From Oceanicoccus sp. KOV_DT_Chl (GTDB lineage: Bacteria > Pseudomonadota > Gammaproteobacteria > Pseudomonadales > Dasaniaceae): DNA of 64,000 bases. The stretch's first letter is position 1; each line of letters starts with the position of its first letter. The position numbers were made by a program, and so were the translations under genes. Where the stretch lies: assembly GCF_900120175.1 (NCBI RefSeq), contig NZ_FQLF01000001.1, forward strand, positions 186,001 to 250,000. The letters run 5' to 3'. The notes beneath the pieces were generated by a model. That model had not been told where the DNA came from. It made no database searches and saw only the letters and a list, made by a program, of their open reading frames with translations. Below are positions 17,641 to 27,389 of this stretch, one piece after another.

Positions 17641-18132
17641 TTAATAATCGTCCCTTCGGGTAAAATCCATAATCAAAATTTCACTGCGCATTAACCCTTT
17701 ACGCATGGCGTGGGTAGCGATAAAGACTTCCATTATAAACATCCATAAGGCGATGATGAGCAGTGTCATGCAGAGTATAAATAGCAGGGCAATAGCGGTA
17801 GAAAGATTGGTGCCTGCCAGCTTGCTTAGAAATAATGTGATGATAACGAGGCAGACTAACAGTGCGCTGCAGGCAGCCATGTTAATAGCGATATTGATAA
17901 AGTGGCCGCGTTTGCTGAGTTGGTACATCTCTTTATCAATTTGCTCTTTGGATTTAACATCAATGACGCCTTTTAGGCCGCGCTGTAAAATTCGTGATCG
18001 GTCAATGATTCGTGCCAACCGGTTGGTCATTACCATTAATAGCCCGGAAATACCTGCCAATAGAAACACCGGTGCAACGGCGAGTTGAATCACCTGCCCT
18101 ATGGTGGTGGCATCAGATAATATGGTTCCCAT
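17641..18132 (-). CDS. DUF2721 family inner-membrane protein
   Basis: A 163-residue protein with three predicted membrane helices (about 15-35, 75-95 and 110-135) and the conserved segment VAPVFLLAGISGLLMVMTNRLARIIDR that defines DUF2721. The role of the family is unknown. The gene stands alone between the PEP-CTERM pair and the hipA gene, all on the minus strand. Confidence 0.85.
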   Translation of the reverse strand: MGTILSDATTIGQVIQLAVAPVFLLAGISGLLMVMTNRLARIIDRSRILQRGLKGVIDVKSKEQIDKEMYQLSKRGHFINIAINMAACSALLVCLVIITLFLSKLAGTNLSTAIALLFILCMTLLIIALWMFIMEVFIATHAMRKGLMRSEILIMDFTRRDDY

Positions 18133-18311
18133 AATTGACTCAGTGTGTTGTTGGTATCAGTGCTCAAGCATAGTGAAAATTGGGGGCAGAGTAAAAACCT
18201 ATCGTTTTGGTTTGACCTAAAAAAAATCAGGTGGAGAAGTTAAACAATAACCAATGGTGTTCATTTTTAGTGCTATAGCATGTCTTAAGCGCAGCTTAGC
18301 CGCGGTGTTAT

Positions 18312-19625
18312 TTAAATATCCAGTCGTAAGTTTTTACTGATTTCCTGTTGTAACAACGGGAATGCGCCTGCCTTACCGGCATAGTCGTCCCAGCGTGAAA
18401 CAACGTCGATGACCTCGTCAATAATACCGTTGGCGTCTTTGCCTATTCTTGCAATGTTATTACTTACGGCTAATAAATCCTCACGCACAAAGTCATTACG
18501 TTTGCCATTGATAGTGAGTTGGTGGTCGGCTACCCAAATACTGTCTTTTCTATAGCTGTAGGCGATGTCAAAGGCAGGTGCCAAGCGCCATTCACCGTCG
18601 GGGTTGATGATGAAACCGAAGTTTTTGCTGTGGTCATCCTGGTTTCTGGCGATAACGTTGAATACCATTCGGCGATACAGCTCGATAGCATCGGGGCGTG
18701 GTAATTTTAATTGGCGCATAAGCTGCAATAATTCTTCATAGCTGTATTGGCCGCCAGCTTTGTAATCGACATGGGCCATGGCGCACAGGGATTGGTAGTG
18801 CAGTTTGAGTTTTCCCTGGCGGTCAAAGCGTTTGGTCATGAAGTGGGCTAGGCCATCGCGCTCCAGTAATTCACTGGGCATGATGTTGATGCCTGCCGCT
18901 TTTGCCATTTGGTAGTAAGCATATTCCATCCGTCCATAGCCCTGGGGGTCATCAAAGGTCTCCTGGCCTTTGTTTTTGTCGCTCACGCCGTCAAATTTAA
19001 TCAGGTAGTGTTCGTAGCCGGGCGGGGCTTCTATCTGTCCGGAGAGCACTGAGGTTCTTTCTTTGTTAATGCTGATTACCGCTTTGGCTCTGGCGCCGCC
19101 GGCGGAGGTGCCAATTTGGAACAGGGCTTCCAGGTTACTGTCTCTCTCGCTGTTGATATCCAGCGTAAACTGTTCGCGTTCCGACACAATTTTTTGCGCA
19201 AACTTCACCATATTATTGAGTTCAATTTCTGTGCTGGCCATTGCTTGCACAGGCATGGCGGGTGCATATTCCAGTGCGCCCATGCCGCGATTGCCGGTGT
19301 AGAGCAGCCGCTCGACGGGAGAGAAAGAAGCGGTATCGCGTCCGCGCGAGGCCAGCCAGGCATTAATCACGGCGTTGCCAAAATCGTCGGGCAAGGTGTC
19401 GGCCAGGCCTGGGGGTAGGCCCTTGAATGTCGCTCGGGGTAAATTATTGAAGCTGTAAATTTCAGTGCTTAATGGCATATGAATAGGGAATAGTTCAATG
19501 CCTTGCTGCAGCCATTTGCTATCGTATTCAAAACTGCCCAGGCCGCTGGCGCGATCGAAACTGAGGGCGCCTACGGTCACTCCCCACACTATGACTTCGG
19601 CTATGTCGTGGCTTGCGGTTACCAT
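18312..19625 (-). CDS. hipA: HipA-type serine/threonine kinase toxin
   Basis: A 437-residue HipA-family kinase, full length with the N-terminal coupling domain (residues about 1-110, including LPPGLADTLPDDFGN) and the kinase core. The ATP-site loop GTSAGGARAKA (172-182), LIKFDG (208-213), catalytic Asp330 in RNQDDHSKNFG and the metal-binding Asp353 in APAFDIAYS are all present, so it should be active. In Escherichia coli HipA phosphorylates glutamyl-tRNA synthetase and induces growth arrest; the target here is not known. The antitoxin gene hipB lies 40 bp upstream. Confidence 0.92.
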   Translation of the reverse strand: MVTASHDIAEVIVWGVTVGALSFDRASGLGSFEYDSKWLQQGIELFPIHMPLSTEIYSFNNLPRATFKGLPPGLADTLPDDFGNAVINAWLASRGRDTASFSPVERLLYTGNRGMGALEYAPAMPVQAMASTEIELNNMVKFAQKIVSEREQFTLDINSERDSNLEALFQIGTSAGGARAKAVISINKERTSVLSGQIEAPPGYEHYLIKFDGVSDKNKGQETFDDPQGYGRMEYAYYQMAKAAGINIMPSELLERDGLAHFMTKRFDRQGKLKLHYQSLCAMAHVDYKAGGQYSYEELLQLMRQLKLPRPDAIELYRRMVFNVIARNQDDHSKNFGFIINPDGEWRLAPAFDIAYSYRKDSIWVADHQLTINGKRNDFVREDLLAVSNNIARIGKDANGIIDEVIDVVSRWDDYAGKAGAFPLLQQEISKNLRLDI

Positions 19626-19665
19626 GCTTGATCATCCTGATCTTTTTCGGCGACAAAATTCTTCA

Positions 19666-20010
19666 TCAATGTTTTGGCTGGGTTGTGTCGTGTGCCTTCC
19701 CTGCGTGCCCGCTTTTTTGATACGCGTTGTTTGGGGGGGCGGTGTTGGCTAGCAGTGCTATTGGGCTGAGCTTTGCGGCGGGCAATAGCAGGTTCAGTGC
19801 CTCAAGATCGTTAAAGCTTCGCAGGATGGCGATAAGCAGGCTGAATTTCATGTCGCCTTTTTCGGCGCGGCCATAGGTTGGGGTAGAGACGCCCAGGCGT
19901 TCAGCCAGCTCCTGCTGTGAGAGCTGTCTGGCGATGCGCTTTTGTTTAATACGCCAGCCCATCTCTTGCATAACGGCGGCATCGGTCATAGCATAGCTTA
20001 TATCTGTCAT
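19666..20010 (-). CDS. hipB: HipB-type antitoxin, XRE-family DNA-binding protein
   Basis: A 114-residue protein with an XRE/HTH_3 domain at residues about 18-75 (IKQKRIARQLSQQELAERLG) and a Pro/Ala/His-rich tail. It precedes hipA by 40 bp, the standard antitoxin-first order. HipB neutralises HipA and autoregulates the operon by binding upstream operators. Here the upstream region carries a pair of 29-bp near-identical direct repeats that could be those sites. The C-terminal tail (after about residue 85) is longer than in E. coli HipB. Confidence 0.88.
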   Translation of the reverse strand: MTDISYAMTDAAVMQEMGWRIKQKRIARQLSQQELAERLGVSTPTYGRAEKGDMKFSLLIAILRSFNDLEALNLLLPAAKLSPIALLANTAPPNNAYQKSGHAGKAHDTTQPKH

Positions 20011-20492
20011 GGCTCACCTAATACAAAGTTTTGTTAATATTAATACCTTTTTTTGGGTTATGTATAAAGCTTTTTTTATATTGTAGTATGATTTTATCTA
20101 ATATTAAAATAATATTGTATTATTTCCTATAAATGCATTTAATACTAACTTTTTGTTATATTAATAGGTTCGGCGTGGTCGGGTTGGTGAGATGGTCTGG
20201 GGGGGAGGTTCCGGAGATTTGGGTCGCCGGGTACTAACAGTCGGCTCGCTTAAGTCGGCGATAATATCCCGCCATAATGCCAGATGCTGACCACGGGGCA
20301 GTGATTATAAGTGTGCGACATGTGGCTGCAATAAAGTCTTTTTAAATGAATAAATTAAGCCGAATGGAAAAATATTGCTGAACGTCAGCAATCATGCTAT
20401 CTAACGAAAATTGTGTGCAGGTTACACTGCTCAAGTTTTGCCGGTGGAATTCAGGCGCAACGTCTCCCTCCTTTTTGGAAAATTTTATCAAC
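20011..20492. other. Divergent regulatory region between hipB and ptsP
   Basis: The first 160 bp are extremely AT-rich and contain the hipB-proximal repeats. From 20170 onward the composition returns to normal and no gene is seen before the ptsP start. The promoter of ptsP is not identifiable with confidence. Confidence 0.5.
20019..20168. repeat. Pair of 29-bp direct repeats upstream of hipBA
   Basis: TAATACAAAGTTTTGTTAAT continuing ATTAATACC (20019-20047) recurs as TAATACTAACTTTTTGTTAT continuing ATTAATAGG (20140-20168), with about five mismatches and start-to-start distance 121 bp. The DNA between is AT-rich and contains further TAATATTA palindromes. Candidate HipB operator sites; the binding is inferred. 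Confidence 0.6.
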
Positions 20493-22732
20493 ATGAAGAA
20501 TGTCATTTTAGAGCTGACTCATATTGTGCAGCAGGTTGCTTTGCTGGATTCGCATCAAGCACAAGTAGAGTTGATTGTGGATTCAATCAGCCAGGTAGTT
20601 GGCATTGATGTGTGCAGTTTATACCGCGCCGATGAACATAAAAATATGGTGTTACTGGCCAGCCATGGTTTAACCGTGGATAAAGAAATTGTTATTCCTG
20701 CCGGTAAGGGCCTGGTTGGATTAGTGGCGCAGTATCGGCATACGGTGAATGTGGCAGATAGTGCCAGTCACCCGAATTATTACGCCATCACCAATATCAA
20801 TGAAGAGCAGTTCAAAAGTTTTTGTGGTGTACCGCTGGTGAGTTTTGGTGAAGTCATTGGCGTGCTAGTGGTGCAAGGTAAAAACCAACAGAAACTCAGT
20901 GCTGAAAATGAAGGGTTTTTATTTACGCTTGGTTCACAGCTGGCTTTTATAGTTGCCAATATTATTCCTAATAAAAAAGCCGCCACCACTAACGAACGAC
21001 TTCAGGGGATTAAGGGCGCACCGGGTATTGGTATTGGAATAGTGAGGCTGTGTGGTAATAGCGACCTGTACAATGTCATTGATGCGCCCTGTTTGGATAT
21101 TGAGCAAACCCTGCAACAGTGGGTGGCGTTGTTGGCAGCTGTTAAACAGGATATTCGCGAGGAGCAACAAGCATTAGGTGATGCCATCTCTAGCAGTGTC
21201 GCTGCTATTTTTGACTCCTACTATATGTTGTTATCGGATCAGGCGTTGAGCAGCAAGGTTGAAGCTGAAATAAGAGCGGGCACTGGTTACCGAGTGCGTT
21301 GCGCGTGAGCATCCATTATTTTTCTGAAGTATTTAGAGCCATGGATGATCCTTACTTAAAAGCACGGCATGAAGATATTCAACATTTAGGTAATAAAATT
21401 TTTAACGCCTGGCGTGGCAATAACGATGCTGCTAAGGCGCTTGCCGGGATAGATGGTCCGGTAGTGTTAGTGGGTGAAATGGTCAGTGTCTCTGATATAG
21501 CTGCAATTCCTGTTGAGTACTTAGCCGGTATCGTATGTTTTGCAGGTTCGGGCTTGTCGCATACAGGTGTGTTAGCCAATGCGATGGGGGTGCCGGCGGT
21601 AATGGGCGTGGGGGACTTCTGTTCCTTGCAAGGTGGCGAACAGATTATTGTTGATGGCGATGACGGTCGGATTATTATTCAGCCCAGTAAAGCGGTGGTC
21701 AGGGAATTTAATAAGCTGATTACCAAGCAGCAAGCATTAAGTGAAAAGCTGTCGGAGTTGCATGACCAGCCCGCCACTACGATGGATGGCCATCGGGTAC
21801 GCTTATTTACCAATACTGGTTTGTTGGCTGATATAACGCCGGGATTAAAAAATGGCGCGGAGGGTGTCGGGCTTTATCGGACCGAAATTCCGTTTATGAT
21901 CAGGGATAGTTTTCCCACCGAAGATGAGCAGGTCAATGTGTATCAACAGGTGTTCGCAGCCTATGCGGGCAAGCCTGTGTATATTAGAACGCTAGATATT
22001 GGTGGCGATAAACAGCTGCCATACTTTCCCATTACCAATGAGGAAAACCCTGCCTTGGGCTGGCGGGGGATACGTTTTAGTCTCGATAATGTGCAGCTGA
22101 TAATGACTCAGGTAAGAGCGATGATCAGGTCTGCAGAGGATGCGGGCGACCTGCATATTCTATTGCCGATGATTAGCTCGACAAACGAGTTGGATACCTT
22201 TATCAAATTGTTGGATGATGCTTGTGCGCAATTATCAAGCGAGGGTTTTGCTATTCGCCGCCCGAAAGTAGGGGTAATGGTTGAAGTGCCGGCGGCAATT
22301 TCACAGTTACCTTTTTGGGCGAAGAAGCTGGATTTTATTTCTATCGGCTCTAACGATTTAAGTCAGTATTTATTAGCGCTGGATAGAAATAACTCGCGGG
22401 TGGCAGATCGCTATGATCATTTACACCCCGCAGTGCTACATGAAATTAATCGTATCGTGAAAGTGGCTAGGGCGCATGATTTGGCATTAAGTTTGTGCGG
22501 CGAAATGGCGTCTGATACAGCAGCGGTTATTTTGTTAGTAGGGATGGGGGTGCGCACCTTAAGTATGAGTGCGGCAAAATTACCCAGTATCAAGTGGGCG
22601 ATACGATCATTGTCGGTGGCGAAGGCTGAGGCGGTTTTACAGCAAGCCCTCACGCTTGAAAATGTCAGCGAGATAAGAGCATTGTTGGCAAAAAATATCG
22701 CTGAACTGGAATTTTCAGAGCTTGTTCATTGA
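20493..22732 (+). pseudogene. ptsP: ptsP, phosphoenolpyruvate-protein phosphotransferase (EI-Ntr), one frameshift
   Basis: PtsP starts the nitrogen phosphotransferase chain by taking phosphate from PEP and passing it to NPr. Residues 1-160 form the GAF domain (ISQVVGIDVCSLY ... FCGVPLVSFGEVIGVL), followed by the EI swivel and PEP-binding domains (GLSHTGVLANAMGVPAVMG with the active-site His, LDIGGDKQLPYF, SLCGEMASD). The frame breaks at about 21295-21299: GTGCG replaces an expected GTGGCG, a single missing G. Adding it joins AGTGYRV to ALRVSIHYF, gives an uninterrupted family alignment and 746 residues, the usual length. I prefer ATG 20493 over 20394, because it yields the conserved N-terminus. 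Sequencing error and genuine inactivation both fit. Confidence 0.85.
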
Positions 22733-22828
22733 TGGCGTTGAGTCATCAGACATAAGTAATTACTAAAATCAGGCTGTAATTTATATGCTAAGCTGCTCGA
22801 GTGTGTATTTCCTACCGATAGGCATTGT

Positions 22829-23443
22829 ATGCTAGATATAAACGCTTTTAATAATACCCCGCTAAAGCTCGTCCCCTATCCATATATGGTAGTGAAACAT
22901 TCCCTTAGGCAGGAGTCGGTTGCGCAACTATTACAGGATTTCCCTAAGCTGGATCATGCTGGCAGCATTCCGGTTGAAAGCGTGGACTATGGTGTCGGCT
23001 TTGAGGCACTGCTAAATGATCTCAACAGTGATGAATTTCGGCAGGCGGTGGCAAAAAAGTTCGATGTGAATTTGGATGAATATCCCATTATGACCACCGT
23101 GCGCGGCGTTATGCGGCAAAAAGATGGTCGTATTCATACGGATTCAAAAACCAAAGTCATCACTATACTGATCTACTTTAATGAAGAGTGGGAAGACGAT
23201 AGTGGTCATTTGCGGATTTTGAAAGATGGTCAGGATATTGAAAACTTTGTTGAAGAAATCCCTCCCAGTCTCGGTACGATGGTGGCCTTTAGGGTTACCG
23301 ATAATTGCTGGCATGGCCATAAGCCGGTTGTTGGCAAGCGCCTGTCGATACAAATGAATTATTTGGTGGGTGAGACGGCCAAGGGCAAACATCAGTTCTT
23401 TCATGGTTTGAGCGCCAGGCTTAAAAAAATGTTTTCTAAATAA
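22829..23443 (+). CDS. 2-oxoglutarate/Fe(II)-dependent oxygenase
   Basis: A 204-residue 2OG-Fe(II) oxygenase of the prolyl-4-hydroxylase-like branch. The facial triad is visible: His103 and Asp105 in GRIHTDS and the distal His162 in NCWHGHKPV. Arg171 in KRLSIQMNYL binds 2-oxoglutarate. The substrate is not known; members modify proteins or act in surface polysaccharide pathways. The gene follows ptsP with a 96-bp gap and precedes an MgtC-like gene, with no clear functional link. Confidence 0.82.
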   Translation: MLDINAFNNTPLKLVPYPYMVVKHSLRQESVAQLLQDFPKLDHAGSIPVESVDYGVGFEALLNDLNSDEFRQAVAKKFDVNLDEYPIMTTVRGVMRQKDGRIHTDSKTKVITILIYFNEEWEDDSGHLRILKDGQDIENFVEEIPPSLGTMVAFRVTDNCWHGHKPVVGKRLSIQMNYLVGETAKGKHQFFHGLSARLKKMFSK

Positions 23444-23499
23444 AGCGTTAAGTTGTGCGTCATTAAACAATAGCTAAATCGTAAGGAGTTAAAAACAGT

Positions 23500-23997
23500 A
23501 TGCCTTGGTCTGAAATATTTTCGGTTGAACCTTTCACTTGGAATGCAATTGGTGCGGCATTGTTTTGCAGCACTATTATCGGCCTTGAGCGTCAATTGCG
23601 TGGTAAGCCGGTGGGTATTCGTACCTCTGCATTAATTACATTGGGAACTTATTTGTTTTTGGCGACAACTTTTCAGATGGAAGGCACGATTGTTGACCCT
23701 TCACGTGTAGTCGGGCAGGTAATAACAGGGATCGGATTTTTAGGGGCTGGTGTTATGTTGGCTAAAGATGGCGCTGTTGTAGGGGTTACTTCAGCGGCCA
23801 CGATATGGGTGTTGGCGGCCTTAGGTGTGATTATTTCCAGTGGCTATTTATTGGTTTCTATCAAGCTGTCTATTCTTGTGGTGGTTATTTTATACGGTGT
23901 GGATTTGTTGGAGGAGAATACACGGGTAATGAGTCGTGGGGTGCATGCGCATGTGAAGCGATTTACTGACCGAAGAAAAAACACGCCGTCTGAATAA
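23500..23997 (+). CDS. MgtC/SapB family membrane protein
   Basis: A 165-residue inner-membrane protein with four predicted helices covering the MgtC/SapB signature: GLERQLRGKPVGIRTSALIT, GAGVMLAKDGAVVGVTSAAT and the conserved Gly-rich turns. It lacks the longer soluble C-terminal domain of virulence MgtC, so it is the short SapB-like type. In other bacteria MgtC acts during magnesium limitation by inhibiting F-type ATP synthase; its role here is inferred only. RBS TAAGGAGT is at 23481. A magnesium transporter (MgtE) lies 600 bp away. Confidence 0.85.
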   Translation: MPWSEIFSVEPFTWNAIGAALFCSTIIGLERQLRGKPVGIRTSALITLGTYLFLATTFQMEGTIVDPSRVVGQVITGIGFLGAGVMLAKDGAVVGVTSAATIWVLAALGVIISSGYLLVSIKLSILVVVILYGVDLLEENTRVMSRGVHAHVKRFTDRRKNTPSE

Positions 23998-24606
23998 ATA
24001 CGTCATGACAACGATTTGATCTGGGTCCTGGCTCCGGTCGGTACAAAGGTAAAAAGGTGCAAAGTAGGTTGAGCGCCTGCTTTATCAAGACGGCCGCAGG
24101 GTAAGCAGAGCATATAATCCAGTGCTTAAACATTCTCGTCATCGCGCAGGCGCATTGCTGTCCAGGATAAATTAGTCTTACCCGCGAAAAGCCTGCCCTC
24201 GAAAGATTGAATCGGGGGCGGGTATCCAGTTGCGATTAATGATCAAAATTTCGCGAACTCTTTTATACACGGCAAAAACAGAGTGTTTTACAAGTGACGA
24301 CTGTGTGCACTCCGTAGCTCTGGATTCCACGCCCCCGCCTAAAGCATACGGGGGCAGGCTCCGCGCGTAGGATGACGACCTGGAAATCAAGTTTCAACTT
24401 TGCATTTCATAGAGTTAGCCTTGTATTTATAGGCTCAAGCACTACAAACGACATTTTATCCCGGACAGTAGTGCGATCAAGTCGAGGATGATTTCGGCTT
24501 ATTTATGGTGTTTCAGATTTATCCAGAGTAGTGTGCGGCATGGCAGTCATTGCTGCGAAATACTATTTTCAGAATGAGTATTTAAAGTGAGAGCGTTATA
24601 AACATC
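23998..24606. other. Intergenic, 609 bp, degenerate repeat-rich
   Basis: Convergent flank of the MgtC-like and mgtE genes. It contains the degenerate inverted element listed at 24128-24376 and no gene. The remaining sequence has no coding character. Confidence 0.5.
24128..24376. repeat. Degenerate inverted element (MITE/REP-like)
   Basis: The left end reads TTCTCGTCATCGCGCAGGCG ... CTGTCCAGG, and the right end reads CTCTGGATTCCACGCCC ... GTAGGATGACGACC. The interior has CGGGGGCGGGTATCCAG. These are recognisable as eroded versions of the widespread GTCATTCC-CGCGAA-type intergenic repeat whose ends are inverted. No transposase is present. Confidence 0.5.
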
Positions 24607-25977
24607 TTATATACTTACAAAAACCACGCTAGCCAGCGCCAAAAATACAAAGAATCCAACCACATCCGTCACCGTTGTCAGAATCACTGAGGCAGACACA
24701 GCCGGATCAATTTTAACTTTCTTCAGCAAAAAAGGAATAATCGTTCCCGATGTGGCGGCTGCTAAGCTGTTGACTGCTATGGCAATGAGAATAATCAACC
24801 CCAGGAGTTTTGAATCAAACCACAGCGAGACAATGACCGCGACCACCGTGCCCAAAATAAGGCCGTTTAAAATAGCGATTTTGGATTCCTTCAGGAGTAC
24901 CAATTTTATATTGGCATCATTCAAGTGATTTAAAGTCAGGCCGCGCAGGGCAACCGCAAGCGTTTGGCTGCCGGCAATGCCGCCCATGCTGGCGACAATA
25001 GGCATTAATATGGCCAGCGCGACGACTTCTTGTAGAGTGGCTTCAAACAGTCCAATAACCCAGGATGCTAAAAAAGCCGTCATTAAATTAATGGTTAACC
25101 AAATAGCTCTGGTCTTTGCAGCCTGTGGTACCGGGGTAAATAGATCTTCTTCGCCGCTGGACGCTTCATTGCTATTGGCATTCAGTGTTTCATCTTGTAA
25201 TTCAGACAGCAGTGACCACACCGAAACAGATCCTAGCAGTTTGTCGTCGCGGAATACCGGGAACCAATCCTTGTTATCAGTAAATGGCAAGCCTAGTGCA
25301 GACTCTTTGATATTGTCCAGATGGTCGAAGGAAGAAATAGGGCTGGTAATTTCTTTTACCTTTTTGACATCTTGCTCCATGAAGAATTTTTTAATCGGTG
25401 CAGTACCTAAAAACTCCCCCTCTCTATTAATGACATAAACAGCGACGATATCCGGGTTTTGTTGGAGCTTGATTGCTACGCTGGCCACGGAAAAACCGGG
25501 GCGAACCGTCAGAAATGATTTATTGATATAGCGGCCTAACTGATCATAGCTATAACTTAAGGCTTGTTGCAGTTCTTCGGCTTCACCGCGATCCAGACTG
25601 AGTATAAAGGTGTCAACTAACTCATCGGGCAAGGCGTCGGCCAGTGCAATAACATCTTGCGCTGAGGCCGTTGCTTGCAGCAGTTTGATGGTGTCTTCAT
25701 CAAAACTTTCAACAATGTGGGTAACGGTATCTTCTTGCAGTTCAATTAATATGGGCCAATAGCGCTCAGCGGGTAGTGCTGCCCAAATAAAGCTACGAAC
25801 GGAGGCGGGAACGGATTCAATAACTTGCACGACCAGATCATCGGCATAGTCGAGCAAGAATGAATAATCCGGGGCCTGATCGACTTCCAGATCTTTAATC
25901 GCATTTAGAACGTTTTTTAAAACATCCCGTTTTTCAGATTCATCGGTAAGATTGATCAGGTCGATATCAGCTTGCAT
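24607..25977 (-). CDS. mgtE: MgtE magnesium transporter
   Basis: A 456-residue MgtE: N-terminal cytosolic superhelical domain (residues about 1-130), two CBS domains (about 140-255) that sense magnesium, and five membrane helices in the C-terminal half, with the selectivity signature ILMPIVASMGGIAGSQTLAV. It imports Mg2+ through a channel gated by intracellular magnesium. The length and domain order are standard. The gene is followed by none on its strand and preceded by the MscS gene on the same strand. Confidence 0.92.
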   Translation of the reverse strand: MQADIDLINLTDESEKRDVLKNVLNAIKDLEVDQAPDYSFLLDYADDLVVQVIESVPASVRSFIWAALPAERYWPILIELQEDTVTHIVESFDEDTIKLLQATASAQDVIALADALPDELVDTFILSLDRGEAEELQQALSYSYDQLGRYINKSFLTVRPGFSVASVAIKLQQNPDIVAVYVINREGEFLGTAPIKKFFMEQDVKKVKEITSPISSFDHLDNIKESALGLPFTDNKDWFPVFRDDKLLGSVSVWSLLSELQDETLNANSNEASSGEEDLFTPVPQAAKTRAIWLTINLMTAFLASWVIGLFEATLQEVVALAILMPIVASMGGIAGSQTLAVALRGLTLNHLNDANIKLVLLKESKIAILNGLILGTVVAVIVSLWFDSKLLGLIILIAIAVNSLAAATSGTIIPFLLKKVKIDPAVSASVILTTVTDVVGFFVFLALASVVFVSI

Positions 25978-26083
25978 GCGTACATCCAGATGAAATGGCT
26001 GTTGTGGGGTGTTGCTTTATAAGGCCAAGCAACCGGTAAGGCGATAACAATGATAGTGGGTAAAAGCGAAGGTGTATGCCAAA

Positions 26084-26902
26084 TTAGTCATCAAAGTTAA
26101 CCAATTTTTTAATATATAAATCCCGCTGCGGGAAGGGGATTTCAATACCATTTTCTCTAAAGGCGTCATCAATTGCCCACAGGTATTCAGAGCGCAGAGC
26201 CGTCGGTTTGATGACGGCGTCATAATCTACCCATACACCAAGCATGAACTCCAGGCTGCTGTCGCCAAAGCCGGTAAACCAGACGCTGGGTTTGAATTTC
26301 TCATCGCGAAAGGTGTGGCTAACCGACATGGCCGCATCCAGTACCGATTGCCTGACCAGTTCCTTGTCGCTAGCATAGGCTACGCTAAATGGAATGCGAA
26401 AGCGGGCCCGTGATTCTTTCAGGGTCCAGTTGATAACACGATTGGTGACCAGTTCGGCATTGGGCACTAAAATATCGATGTTATTATTGGTGCTGATTAA
26501 GGTGGCGCGGAAGTTAATCTCTTTAACAATATCGAAAACGTTGGATTCCAGTTCAATAAAGTCACCGACCTTCAGGGATTTCTCCAGTAGTATCACGATT
26601 CCCGACACAAAGTTTTTGACCAATTCCTGTAATCCAAGACCAACACCAATACCCAGTGCGCCAGCAACAATCGCCAGTTTGCTCATATCGATACCGATGA
26701 AAGACAGGGCAATGAGAATGCCAAAAAATATCATCAGGTAATGAATAAAGCGGGTAAAGGTATAGATTTGCTGAATATCGATCCATATGGACGCTGTGGG
26801 GTCTTGTTTCCATTGGTCAATTAACTCAGCGCCGCCCTGTTGCATGGGGCCGTCTTGTGGCAAGAGATTTGCCCGAATCATATCAATGGCTCCGCTGTTC
26901 AT
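26084..26902 (-). CDS. MscS-family mechanosensitive channel
   Basis: A 272-residue small-conductance mechanosensitive channel. The pore helix GALGIGVGLGLQELVKNFVSGI is the classic Gly/Ala-rich TM3, followed by the beta domain (VGDFIELESNVFDIVKEINFRAT) and the C-terminal vestibule. Two N-terminal membrane helices precede it, with a short amphipathic extension. It releases solutes during hypo-osmotic shock. The gene lies 106 bp upstream of mgtE on the same strand and may be co-transcribed with it. Confidence 0.88.
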   Translation of the reverse strand: MNSGAIDMIRANLLPQDGPMQQGGAELIDQWKQDPTASIWIDIQQIYTFTRFIHYLMIFFGILIALSFIGIDMSKLAIVAGALGIGVGLGLQELVKNFVSGIVILLEKSLKVGDFIELESNVFDIVKEINFRATLISTNNNIDILVPNAELVTNRVINWTLKESRARFRIPFSVAYASDKELVRQSVLDAAMSVSHTFRDEKFKPSVWFTGFGDSSLEFMLGVWVDYDAVIKPTALRSEYLWAIDDAFRENGIEIPFPQRDLYIKKLVNFDD

Positions 26903-26999
26903 TATTTATAAGCACCTATATATGGGGCAATACGTTAGTGCGGTTGTAGCGTTAATTAAAGGGTATGGCAGAAATTTATCAGCGTAATGGCTAAATTGG

Positions 27000-27389
27000 T
27001 TATTCGCCTTCGCTGAAATACAGTCTAAAAGGAAGCGTTTGTTGTTTATTAATATACAGAATCACTCCGGTAGCTTCCCCATCAATATTTTTTTGTACGC
27101 TGTAAGGTTTGGCTTGTTTAATGGTTTTCTCATTAGCGTCTTTTATTTTAATGGTATGTAATTGTTGTTCTGTTTGCGGTACGAGCACAATAATTTCAGT
27201 CAGCTGATTATCGTTGTCGTAACTGACCTGCTTTACTGTTGCGCCCACTTCGTTACCTACATAGCCCGCCTGGGGTATCAGTAGTCCGGTTTTCTCAATC
27301 CTGGTAGCCATACAACCAGACAGGAGTAACGTGGAGATAAGGATTGTCGTGAGGCTAAAGAGGTTATTTATAATGTGGTTATTTGGCAC
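27000..27389 (-). CDS. Putative small lipoprotein
   Basis: A 129-residue protein starting at GTG 27389 with a hydrophobic N-terminus and lipobox LLSGC (Cys about residue 26), so it is probably lipid-anchored. The mature part is beta-rich with no recognised family. It is upstream of the MscS gene on the same strand, separated by 97 bp. Confidence 0.55.
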   Translation of the reverse strand: MPNNHIINNLFSLTTILISTLLLSGCMATRIEKTGLLIPQAGYVGNEVGATVKQVSYDNDNQLTEIIVLVPQTEQQLHTIKIKDANEKTIKQAKPYSVQKNIDGEATGVILYINKQQTLPFRLYFSEGE

